Shown: positions 43,555 to 51,172 of the stretch, piece after piece
Numbering within the stretch: position 1 is the first letter of the stretch
Layout of the letters: each line of letters starts with the position of its first letter
DNA from: Nocardioides gilvus
GTDB taxonomy: Bacteria > Actinomycetota > Actinomycetes > Propionibacteriales > Nocardioidaceae
DNA length: 64,000 bases
Direction: 5' to 3'
Assembly (NCBI RefSeq): GCF_003194605.1
Contig: NZ_QHKY01000001.1
Span: forward strand, 620,001 to 684,000
The notes under the pieces: model-generated
Databases searched by the model: none
What the model was told of the DNA's origin: nothing
The model's input: only the letters and a program-made list of their open reading frames with translations
Translations under genes and position numbers: made by a program

Positions 43555-44343
43555 TCAGGCCTTCGAGTCGAGGGTCGCGCGCACGCGTCCCAGTCCGGTG
43601 ATGGTGGCGGTGCACTCGACGTCTGCCGGCCACGGTTCGATGTGGCCGATCGAGCCGGAGAGCAGGACTTCGCCTGCGCGCAGGGGCTGGCCCATGCGCA
43701 GGGCCGTCTCGGCGAGCCACTGCACCGCGTTGATCGGATTGCCGAGCACGTTGCTGCCGACGCCGCGGGTGATCTCGACCCCCTCGGCGGTGGTGATGAC
43801 GAGTTCGACGCCGGCGAGGTCGACCGAGCCGTAGGCGTGCTTCTCCTCCCCCAGGACGATGCCGTCGCAGCCGGCGTTGTCGGCGATCGTGTCGACGATC
43901 TGGCCGACCGGGCCGTCGTAGCGGAAGTCGACGAGCTCGAACGCCGGGGTGACGTGGTCGATCGCGGCCTCGATGCTGGCCAGGTCGGTGTCGACGAGGT
44001 CCGCTCCCAGCACGAAGGCGATCTCGGCCTCGATGCGGAGGAAGTTGTGCTGCGATGCCCCGCGCACCACGCCGGAGGGGTGGACCATGTCGTCGTGGAT
44101 GATCCCGTAGTCGGGCTCGAAGACCCCGACCCGCTTCTGCACCATCGGGTTGGTCAGGCCGACCTTGCGACCCACCCTGCGCACCCCGAGGTCCGCCTCG
44201 CGGCGCTGGGCCACGAGCTCGGAGATCCGGTAGGCGGCGTCCAGGTCGTGCTCCGGCAGCGAGGGACTGACGTACGCCGTGGTGGTGACGTCACGGCGGG
44301 CCCGGTACAGGCGTTCGACGATCTCTTCGACGGTCTCTGTCAT
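43555..44343 (-). CDS. mhpD: 2-keto-4-pentenoate hydratase (MhpD-like)
   Basis: 262 residues. Family segments include GRKVGLTNPMVQKRVGVFEP, the metal-binding acidic pair in RIEAEIAFVLG, and the C-terminal GEVLLSGSIGHIEPW. It adds water to 2-hydroxypenta-2,4-dienoate to give 4-hydroxy-2-oxovalerate. The start at 44343 (MTETVEE) overlaps the hydrolase stop as ATGA. Confidence 0.92.
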   Translation of the reverse strand: MTETVEEIVERLYRARRDVTTTAYVSPSLPEHDLDAAYRISELVAQRREADLGVRRVGRKVGLTNPMVQKRVGVFEPDYGIIHDDMVHPSGVVRGASQHNFLRIEAEIAFVLGADLVDTDLASIEAAIDHVTPAFELVDFRYDGPVGQIVDTIADNAGCDGIVLGEEKHAYGSVDLAGVELVITTAEGVEITRGVGSNVLGNPINAVQWLAETALRMGQPLRAGEVLLSGSIGHIEPWPADVECTATITGLGRVRATLDSKA

Positions 44344-45254
44344 CGCCGTCCACCCTTGCGAGCGAGGAAGTCGAGGGCCGCTGCGTTGAAGAGCTCCGGG
44401 CTCTCCCACTGGGGCCAGTGGGCTGCGTTCTCGACCATCAGGAACTCGCCGTCCGGGATCAGCGAGGCGAGGTGTTCGCCCACCTCGGGTCCGCCGCTAG
44501 GCTCGTGGTCGGTCCAGACGAGGAGTGCCGGAACCGGGATCGCCGCGTAGTCCTCGTCGGTGACGCGGTTGCGCCAGCGGGTCTCCGGTTGGCGAAGCAC
44601 GCCGATGTGACCCATCGAGGCACCGAAGCCGTCGCGGGAGTAGACCGCCTGGCGGACCTTGACCAGCTCGTCGGTGATCTTCTCCGGGTCGTGGATGACC
44701 ACCTGGAGACGCTTGCGCACGTTCTCGTACGTCGGCTCGGCGACCGCCTGCTTGCTGACCGACTGGGCGCGGTCGACGCGTTCGGCGTCGGTGACGCGGC
44801 CACCGGGGGCACTCAGCACGACGGTCTTCACGCGCTCGGGGTGGTGGGCGGCGAACTTGATCGCGATCCACCCACCGAGGGACTCCCCGCACAGGTGGGC
44901 CCGGTCGAGCCCGAGGACATCGAGCAGGCCGAGGAGGTGCTCCTCGTACTCGGGGATCTCGAGGTCGTGGTCGGTGAGGCTGGTGTATCCGTGTCCGGGG
45001 TAGTCGTAGCCGATCACCCGGTAGCGGGAGGCGAGCGCGCGGATGTTGTGCGTGAACGCCTCGATGTGACCGGTGGTCCCGTTGAGCAGGACGACGGTCT
45101 CGCGCTCCTCCGACTCCACCGATTCTCCCTGCGGCCCGGCCCCGTCCAGGGCGTCGACGGTCAGGACGCGGGTGCGCCACTGACCGACCTGGACGTACTC
45201 AAGCCGGTGCGGGAGGTCAGCGACGGCAGGCCAGAAGGTGCCGAGGTCACTCAT
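44340..45254 (-). CDS. mhpC: Meta-cleavage product hydrolase (MhpC-like)
   Basis: 304 residues of the alpha/beta hydrolase fold. Nucleophile elbow GESLGGW, a probable acid in LLVWTDHEP and catalytic His in ENAAHWPQWESP, whose WPQWE context matches meta-cleavage product hydrolases such as MhpC and BphD. It cleaves the C-C bond of the ring-fission product. The N-terminus (about 1-60) has an acidic insertion (ESVESEERET). Start and stop both overlap neighbours by four bases. Confidence 0.9.
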   Translation of the reverse strand: MSDLGTFWPAVADLPHRLEYVQVGQWRTRVLTVDALDGAGPQGESVESEERETVVLLNGTTGHIEAFTHNIRALASRYRVIGYDYPGHGYTSLTDHDLEIPEYEEHLLGLLDVLGLDRAHLCGESLGGWIAIKFAAHHPERVKTVVLSAPGGRVTDAERVDRAQSVSKQAVAEPTYENVRKRLQVVIHDPEKITDELVKVRQAVYSRDGFGASMGHIGVLRQPETRWRNRVTDEDYAAIPVPALLVWTDHEPSGGPEVGEHLASLIPDGEFLMVENAAHWPQWESPELFNAAALDFLARKGGRR

Positions 45255-46195
45255 CGGTTGCCCTTCCCGATCGCTGCCTGGATGCCGAAGCCGGCACCCC
45301 AGGTCTCGACGGGCCAGTAGTGGTCGACGCTCATCTCGTACTCGCCTGCGGTGGCCAGCGCTGCGTACGCCGCGATCCAAGTCCGCATCTCGTGGGCGGC
45401 GCTGCCACCCTCGGCGAGGAACCAGTCGTTGGCCCAGGCGTCGACGGCCGTGAGGTCGCCGGAGCGGAAGACGTCGAGCACGAGCTCGTCCCACTCCTCG
45501 TTCAGCGGGTCGCTGGGAGCCTTGCCGTCGGCGATGGCCTGGATGCCGCGGACGATGGCCTGCTCACGGGCGGCGCGCTCCTCGCGGGTGGGCGCGTAGG
45601 AGATCAGGCGCTCGTGCAGGGTACCGGGGGCGCCGTCCCATCGCGGGATCGGCGGGCTGTGCGAGATGCCACCGGACGCGAAGAGCAGCACTCGCTTGTC
45701 GAGCTCCGAAGCGGCGCGGCCGAAGGCCTCGCCCATCTCGCGCACGCGGCTCATCGGCGTCAGCGGGAACCCGACGGAATTGACGAAGACCGGAATGATC
45801 GGACGGGTCAGTGGCTGGCCCCAGATGAACTCGACGGGCTGGAGGACGCCGTGGTCGATGACCATCTTCTCCGAGCGGCCGATCTCGATGCCCTGCTCCA
45901 GCACGGCGGCGTGCAGGGCCCGTGCGGTCTCGGAGTCCACCGGTACCGGGCCGGCCGTGGTGCCGTAGTCACCGACCCCCTCAGCCTGGGCTCCGACCAC
46001 CCACGGGGTGATCAGGGAGTAGAGCTGACCGTTGAAGTGGTCGGGTCCGAAGACCACGACGACCTCCGGGTCGAACTCGTTCACGAAGTCCTGGACCTCG
46101 ACGATCGCGGAGTCGATCTCGGACTTGGTGCCACCTCCGGGGTCGACGTTTCCGAACGACGGGGCATGGGACATGGCGACTACGGCCAACGACAT
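45251..46195 (-). CDS. mhpB: LigB/MhpB-type extradiol dioxygenase, second copy
   Basis: 314 residues, exactly the length of E. coli MhpB (2,3-dihydroxyphenylpropionate 1,2-dioxygenase). It has SHAPSFG (His ligand), GPDHFNG, a catalytic His in IDHGVLQP and ASGGISHSPPIP. The segment after GPDHFNG reads QLYSLITPWVVG instead of the MPPFC-type pocket of the first copy, suggesting a different side-chain specificity. It needs Fe(II). First gene after a 255-base gap with its own likely promoter. Confidence 0.9.
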   Translation of the reverse strand: MSLAVVAMSHAPSFGNVDPGGGTKSEIDSAIVEVQDFVNEFDPEVVVVFGPDHFNGQLYSLITPWVVGAQAEGVGDYGTTAGPVPVDSETARALHAAVLEQGIEIGRSEKMVIDHGVLQPVEFIWGQPLTRPIIPVFVNSVGFPLTPMSRVREMGEAFGRAASELDKRVLLFASGGISHSPPIPRWDGAPGTLHERLISYAPTREERAAREQAIVRGIQAIADGKAPSDPLNEEWDELVLDVFRSGDLTAVDAWANDWFLAEGGSAAHEMRTWIAAYAALATAGEYEMSVDHYWPVETWGAGFGIQAAIGKGNR

Positions 46196-46265
46196 TGGGG
46201 GTCCTTTCACGAGGATCGGCCGACTCGACACATTCCTGGGTCGGCATCGCACCTCATGGACAGAG

Positions 46266-46290
46266 GTTCTAGAACGATGATTCTAGTAAC
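46266..46290 (-). promoter_or_regulatory. Promoter/operator region of the mhpB-2 operon
   Basis: On the minus strand TAGAAT (46280-46285) is a five-of-six match to the -10 consensus, about 85 bases before the start codon. It overlaps a TTCTAGTA copy of the neighbouring perfect palindrome GTTCTAGAAC (46266-46275); the two TTCTAG cores are 14 bases apart. The -35 is poor, so an activator may be needed. Confidence 0.45.
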
Positions 46291-46354
46291 GGGGATCACA
46301 TTGGGGAAGAGGTTGGCGAAAGCAATCACGAACTGCAGTCACAGGGAGCCGGGA

Positions 46355-46371
46355 GGGGGGACCGGCCCCCC
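46355..46371. other. GC hairpin in the mhpB-1/mhpB-2 gap
   Basis: GGGGGG (46355-46360) and CCCCCC (46366-46371) form a 6-bp stem with a 5-base loop. It could end transcripts from mhpB-1 or slow polymerase before mhpB-2; there is no T-run. Confidence 0.35.
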
Positions 46372-46406
46372 GTGACAGATCGGGGTGTTCAGCCGAGGCT
46401 GGTCTG

Positions 46407-46463
46407 GTTCAGATGGGCCCGTTCAGATGGGCCCGTTCAGATGGGCCCGTTCAGATGGGCTCT
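46407..46463 (-). repeat. Four 14-base tandem repeats at the end of mhpB-1
   Basis: The unit TTCAGATGGGCCCG (plus strand) is repeated at 46408, 46422, 46436 and, with two changes, 46450. On the coding strand each unit contains TGA; the one at 46451-46453 is the stop codon of mhpB-1. Because 14 is not a multiple of three, successive units put TGA in all three frames. Confidence 0.9.
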
Positions 46464-47395
46464 GTCAGGGCGATACCGAAACCGGTGCCCCAGGCGTGGA
46501 CGGGCCAGTACCAACGACCCGCAACCTTGGGCGTACGACCGGCTGCGACCCGCGCGGCCGCGAAGGTGGCCACCCAGGTCCGGATCTCGTGGGCGGACCC
46601 GCCACCCTCGGCGGCCATCCAGTCGTTGGCCCAGAGGTCGACGTCCTCGATGCTGCCCTCGAGGAGGGTGTCGAGGACCAGTCGGTCGAAGTCCTCGTTG
46701 AGCGGCTGTTGCCCGACACCCTCGTTCACCTGGGTGCGTGCCGCCTCGATGACGCGACGTTGCCGCTCGGTGCGCTGCTCGGGGGTGTACTCGCGACCAT
46801 CGATCAGTCGCTCACGCACCTCCGGGGAGGCACCCGCCAACTTCGGCACCGGCGGGTCGTGCGAGAGTCCGCCGGATCCGACGACGAGGACCCGCTCCCC
46901 CCACGTGGCGATCTCTCTTCCCATCGCCTCGCCGAAGGCCCGCACTCGACGCATCGGTCCCAAGGGGAGTCCGACCGCGTTGACGAAGACCGGCACCACG
47001 GGGCGTTCGTAGTCAGCCCCGAAGAGCATCTCGAGCGTCTGCGTCATGCCGTGGTCGACGTACATCCGCTCCGACTGGGCCACGTCGATGTCGGCCTCCA
47101 GCGAGGCCCGCACCAGCCGCCCGGCGTGATCGGCGTCGACCGGCAGGGCGCGCTCCTGCGTGCCCCAGTCACCGATGCTCTGGGCAGCCGAACCGATGCA
47201 GAACGGCGGCATCATGTCGTAGAAGACACCGTTGAAGTGGTCAGGTCCGAGGATGACGGTGACGTCCGGGTCGAACGCCTCGATCGCCTCACGCACCTGC
47301 GTCACAGCTGCGTCGATCTCACCGAGGACGCCCGGAGGCGGCTCGATCTCGCCGATCAGCGGCGAGTGAGACATCGCGCAGGCGAGGACGGTCAC
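46451..47395 (-). CDS. mhpB: LigB/MhpB-type extradiol dioxygenase, first copy
   Basis: 314 residues, close to classic MhpB: SHSPLIGEIEP, GPDHFNGVFYDMMPPFCIG, VDHGMTQTLEMLFG and VGSGGLSHDPPVP are all MhpB-like, including the iron and catalytic histidines. It opens 2,3-dihydroxyphenylpropionate-type catechols. GTG 47395 overlaps the stop of the FAA hydrolase gene (GTGA). The C-terminus and stop codon fall inside a 14-base tandem repeat. Confidence 0.92.
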   Translation of the reverse strand: MTVLACAMSHSPLIGEIEPPPGVLGEIDAAVTQVREAIEAFDPDVTVILGPDHFNGVFYDMMPPFCIGSAAQSIGDWGTQERALPVDADHAGRLVRASLEADIDVAQSERMYVDHGMTQTLEMLFGADYERPVVPVFVNAVGLPLGPMRRVRAFGEAMGREIATWGERVLVVGSGGLSHDPPVPKLAGASPEVRERLIDGREYTPEQRTERQRRVIEAARTQVNEGVGQQPLNEDFDRLVLDTLLEGSIEDVDLWANDWMAAEGGGSAHEIRTWVATFAAARVAAGRTPKVAGRWYWPVHAWGTGFGIALTEPI

Positions 47396-48240
47396 GACTC
47401 TTCCGCGACTATCTCGTTGCGCAGCACCCCGAGACCGGTGATCTCGACCTCGACGACGTCGCCGGCGTTGAGCAGGGCCGGCGGGTCCATGAAGAGACCG
47501 ACGCCACCGGGGGTTCCTGTGACGATGACGTCGCCGGGTGAGAGCGGCGTGAAGGTGGAGATGTGCTCGATCAGGGTCGGGATGTCGAAGCGCATCTTCT
47601 CGATGGTGGTCTTCTGGCGGACGTCCCCGTTGACGCGGGTCTCCAGGGTGACGGAGTCCAGATCCTCGATCTCGGAGGCCGGAACGAAGTACGGGCCCAT
47701 GGCGCCGGTCTTCGGGAAGTTCTTGCCCGGGAACCACTGGGTGGTGGCGCGCTGCCAGTCCCGGACGGTGAAGTCGTTGTAGATGGAGTAGCCGGCGATG
47801 ACGTCGAATGCATCGGCCGCGGGCACCTTGACCGCAGGCTTGCCGATCACCAGGGCGAGCTCGCCCTCGTAGTCGAACTGCTGGGCGACAGCCGGGATTT
47901 CGACCGGGACCCCATGGGCAGTCTGGGTGTCGGCGAAGCGCGGGAAAAGGGTGGGAGAACCGACCTCCGCCTTGCCCGTCTCCTCCTGGTGGGAGCGGTA
48001 GTTGACGCCTACGCAGATGATCTTGCCGGGCTCGGGGATGACCGGCAGGAAGGTCACGTCCCGCTCATCGGCCACCGGAGTCAGCCCATCGACCAGTGAG
48101 TCGGCCAGCAGGCCAGCGGCAATGGCGTCGCGCAGGGTGGCGGCCACACCTGCACCCGTGGCGCCCAGGTCGTACACCTGACCCCCGACAGAGGCGCCCC
48201 ACGTGCTCGCGCCGGACAACTGGAAACTCAGGTACTTCAC
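47392..48240 (-). CDS. Fumarylacetoacetate hydrolase-family protein
   Basis: 282 residues. The C-terminal FAH domain shows VGVNYRSHQEETG, acidic metal ligands in DYEGELALVIGK and VTGTPGGVGLFMDPP. Members hydrolyse C-C bonds, decarboxylate or isomerise ring-fission products such as 2-oxohept-3-ene-dioates or acylpyruvates. GTG 48240 was chosen for the AAGGAGG six bases upstream. It is the first gene of the array and has a clear promoter. It may provide a second route for ring-cleavage products beside MhpC. Confidence 0.9.
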   Translation of the reverse strand: MKYLSFQLSGASTWGASVGGQVYDLGATGAGVAATLRDAIAAGLLADSLVDGLTPVADERDVTFLPVIPEPGKIICVGVNYRSHQEETGKAEVGSPTLFPRFADTQTAHGVPVEIPAVAQQFDYEGELALVIGKPAVKVPAADAFDVIAGYSIYNDFTVRDWQRATTQWFPGKNFPKTGAMGPYFVPASEIEDLDSVTLETRVNGDVRQKTTIEKMRFDIPTLIEHISTFTPLSPGDVIVTGTPGGVGLFMDPPALLNAGDVVEVEITGLGVLRNEIVAEES

Positions 48241-48276
48241 AATGCCTCCTTGGACGAATAATGCATTCTTTAAAAG

Positions 48277-48304
48277 AGAATACGTGAAAAGCAGCACACG
48301 TCAA
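48277..48304 (-). promoter_or_regulatory. Promoter of the FAA hydrolase-mhpB-1 operon
   Basis: Minus-strand -35 TTGACG (48299-48304) and -10 TATTCT (48277-48282) are 16 bases apart. The -35 is identical to that of the importer promoter at 40639. Just after the expected start site lies the palindrome AATGCATT (48260-48267) within GAATAATGCATTC, related to the importer operator arms. Confidence 0.65.
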
Positions 48305-48359
48305 GAGGTTGCCGTGACCTGCGTCACCGCCGCTCCCCCGCACGCTGCAGACTCTCTGC

Positions 48360-48797
48360 ATGGCCTGGCAACTGCGTCCCTGCGTGGACGGGGACGCGCA
48401 CTGGATCGCTGAGCTGCGCGCCGACGTCATGCGGCCCGACCTCGAGCGACTGGGCCGGTTCGATCCCGAGCGCGTGCGGCGGCGTTTTCTCGCCGGGTTC
48501 GACGCTTCGTCGACGCACGTCATCGAGGTGGCGACGAAGCCTGTCGGTTGCATTGCGGTACGGCGAACGCCCGACGCGCACCGGCTCGAACACTTCTACC
48601 TCGATGCGACCCTCCAGGGGCAAGGCATCGGGACGGCAGTTCTTTCCCACGTGCTGGCGGAACACGGACCGTCCGCGACCTTCCGCCTCAACGTCCTCAG
48701 CGGAAGTCCGGCCCAGCGGCTGTACGCGCGCCATTCGTTCACGATCGAGCGCGAGGACCCGATCGACGTCTACATGGTGCGCGCGCCCAGGCCTTGA
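48360..48797 (+). CDS. GNAT-family N-acetyltransferase
   Basis: 145 residues, a complete small GNAT protein. The acetyl-CoA loop reads LDATLQGQGIGTAVL and the C-terminal half has the usual LNVLSGSPAQRLYARHSF. Substrate unknown. It diverges from the aromatic array; the 119 bases between carry the array promoter, so the two could share regulation by chance or design. Confidence 0.85.
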   Translation: MAWQLRPCVDGDAHWIAELRADVMRPDLERLGRFDPERVRRRFLAGFDASSTHVIEVATKPVGCIAVRRTPDAHRLEHFYLDATLQGQGIGTAVLSHVLAEHGPSATFRLNVLSGSPAQRLYARHSFTIEREDPIDVYMVRAPRP

Positions 48798-48893
48798 CCG
48801 GCGGGATCGGAGAACCCACCGCAGCGGGCGCACGGAGATCTGCTGGCCCAACTTCCGGAACGGCAGCCATGAGTGGGGTGAGGTGTCGCACCC

Positions 48894-49135
48894 TCACCCT
48901 CGCCGGTGGAACCTGAGGTCTCCGTTGGTCAACGTGGTCATGTCGCAGCCGGGGTCGTGGGCCCGGTGGTGATGCTTGGAGCACAGAAGGGCTGCGTTCT
49001 GAAGATCTGTCACCCCGCCGTGCGACCAGGCGATGAGGTACTGCGCTTCGGACCATGTGCCGGGGATGTGGCAGCCCTCGGTCCTGCAGCTCTTGTCGCG
49101 CAGCAACAGTGCGCGGAGCGGAAGACCTGAGACAC
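48894..49135 (-). pseudogene. Remnant of a DUF222/HNH endonuclease gene
   Basis: Only the C-terminal HNH part survives: LPLRALLLRDKSCRTEGC, then HIPGTWSEAQYLIAWSHGG and LLCSKHHHRAHDPGC. In-frame TGA lies just before this segment and no DUF222 domain can be read upstream. The catalytic first His of the HNH core is replaced (AQYLIAW where intact copies have AHHVxxW). DUF222/HNH genes are multicopy in actinobacteria, and this is a decayed copy. The rest of the 500-base gap to the sensor kinase holds nothing else I can support. Confidence 0.7.
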
Positions 49136-49294
49136 AACCTCATCGAGCAGGTACTCCAAGCCCATGTGACGACGAGCAGCTGCTTTTGGACGTCACAGGG
49201 CGCCCATTCAACAAATCGGCTCCGCCTCCGCAGGTCAGGTGCGACCATTGACGGACGGTCCAGAAGGTGCCGCGTAGAGATCACACCCCCAGAA

Positions 49295-51079
49295 GTGAGC
49301 AAGAGCGACGTGGGCGAAGACGGCCGGTTTCGCACGATGACCCTTTCGCGGTCGCTCGTGTACACCCTCGGCGCCCTCATCACGCTCGGTCTGGTCTGCA
49401 CCGTCCTGGTGCTGCACCCCGGCAACGACGACAGTTGGCACTCCGACGGCCGGATCGGTGTCCTCACTGCGCTGGTGGCGACGGGGCTCGCTGCGCGTAC
49501 CGCGCTGCTCACGAGCGGGGCCATGCGCTTCTCCTGGAGCATGCTCGGCATCTACATGGCCATCTACGCCGTGGCGGACGCCCTGTCCACCGGAACCCTC
49601 ACCGGTACACCGCAGGCCATGCTCTCCGACATCGTGTACCTCATCGCCTTTGTCCCCGCGGGCCTGGGTCTGCTCTGCTATCCCGTCCTCCACCTCGTTG
49701 GCGCCATGTGGCGACCGTTGCTCATCGACGCCGCCCTGTTGGTCGTGTCGATCACCTTCGTCACCTACACGCTCGTGCTGCGGCGGGCCTACGAGTCGGA
49801 CCTGCCGGTCGTGGACGAGGCCCTGCTCAGCATCTACCCCCTCATCTCTGCCTGGTGTGCGGCGCTGATGCTGCTGGTACTGGTGCGCAGCGAGGGCGCG
49901 CCCAGGCCCGACGCGGTGCTGCTGGGGATGGCGTACGTCGTCTACTCCTTCGCGGACAACGGCTATGTGTTCCTGACGGCCCGCGGCACAGATCTGACGG
50001 GCACGTGGGCTGACGTCGGCTACACCTTGGCGCCTTTGATGCTCGCCGCCTCAGCTGCGGTGGCCGTCCATGTGCCGACTCCACGGAGAGAGCTGCGCCG
50101 CAACCTGCCCGGCTCGGTGAGGCCCGTGGTGGCTGACCTCTTCGGTCTCGGCGCGCTGGCACTCGCCACTCTGATCGGTCCTCGTGACCAGGTCTCCACC
50201 GTGTTGGCCGTCGCCACCGTCATCACCCTGGGCGTACGTCAGGTCACCCTGACGAGCGCTTCCTGGCAGCTGCGTGGGGAGCTGGAGCGTCGTATCGACG
50301 AGCGCACCCGGGAGATGGAGGAGCTCACCGCTCACTACGAACGCCTCGACGCTCTCAAGCGGGAGTTCATCACCGCAACCAGCCACGAGTTGCGTACGCC
50401 GCTCGCCGCGATCCGCGGGGCCCTGGAGATGCTCGAGGACGGCGACGCCGGCCAGCTCCCACCTCTCGCCCTACGGATGGTCTCCACGGCCACCAGGGGC
50501 AGCGAGCGACTCTCCAGGCTGGTCAACGACATCATCGACCTGGAGAAGCTCGATGGCGGAGTGTTCGTCACGGACCCCAGCGTCCAGTCGGTGAATGCCC
50601 TGGTGACCGAAGCGGTACAGACCCTCTCCCCGTTGGCCGCGCAGCAGGACATCGACGTGCACACCCAGCTGGACGATTCGTACGCGTGGTGCGAGCCCGA
50701 CCCGATCGTGCAGGTGCTGATCAACCTGCTCGGCAACGCGCTGAAGTTCTCCGAGAATCGCACCACGGTGACGGTCCGGGCCCGGCGTCAGGGCGGCGAA
50801 GTCGTGTTCTCGGTCCACGACCAAGGCCGTGGCATCCCCAGCAACCAACTGGAATCAATCTTCGCGCGCTTCCACCAGATCGAGGAGGACGACAGTCGGC
50901 AGAAGGGCGGCGCGGGTCTGGGACTGTCCATCTCCCAGTTGATCGTGCACAACCACGGCGGGCGGATCTGGGCAGAGAGCGACGGCGACGGGTCGACGTT
51001 CTGGTTCACCCTGCCTGCTGCGGACCCCACTGCGCACGCCCCCGCTCGCAAGGTCCGCGGCGTGACGCTGACCCCCTGA
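49295..51079 (+). CDS. Membrane-bound sensor histidine kinase
   Basis: 594 residues from the chosen GTG. About 300 residues of hydrophobic helices form an N-terminal membrane sensor. Then comes a short coiled stretch, and a kinase core with phospho-acceptor SHELRTPL (His about 364), N box NLLGNALKFSEN, DQGRGIP (G1), FARFHQIEEDD (F) and GGAGLGLSIS (G2). No response regulator is adjacent, so it is an orphan kinase here. The start is uncertain: GTG 49295 and ATG 49337 are both possible and neither has a good ribosome-binding site. Confidence 0.9.
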   Translation: MSKSDVGEDGRFRTMTLSRSLVYTLGALITLGLVCTVLVLHPGNDDSWHSDGRIGVLTALVATGLAARTALLTSGAMRFSWSMLGIYMAIYAVADALSTGTLTGTPQAMLSDIVYLIAFVPAGLGLLCYPVLHLVGAMWRPLLIDAALLVVSITFVTYTLVLRRAYESDLPVVDEALLSIYPLISAWCAALMLLVLVRSEGAPRPDAVLLGMAYVVYSFADNGYVFLTARGTDLTGTWADVGYTLAPLMLAASAAVAVHVPTPRRELRRNLPGSVRPVVADLFGLGALALATLIGPRDQVSTVLAVATVITLGVRQVTLTSASWQLRGELERRIDERTREMEELTAHYERLDALKREFITATSHELRTPLAAIRGALEMLEDGDAGQLPPLALRMVSTATRGSERLSRLVNDIIDLEKLDGGVFVTDPSVQSVNALVTEAVQTLSPLAAQQDIDVHTQLDDSYAWCEPDPIVQVLINLLGNALKFSENRTTVTVRARRQGGEVVFSVHDQGRGIPSNQLESIFARFHQIEEDDSRQKGGAGLGLSISQLIVHNHGGRIWAESDGDGSTFWFTLPAADPTAHAPARKVRGVTLTP

Positions 51080-51172
51080 GCACTGCGCCGACTGCGCGCC
51101 GCCGACACCACGGCACCACGGTGCCCCGACACCAAGGCGCCCCGGTGCAGAGCACACTCCTGGGAGGGTTCG

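Noticed and set aside
51112-51125. Hairpin GGCACC-AC-GGTGCC between the sensor kinase and ackA as a terminator
   Set aside because: The loop is only two bases and there is no T-run; too weak to call.
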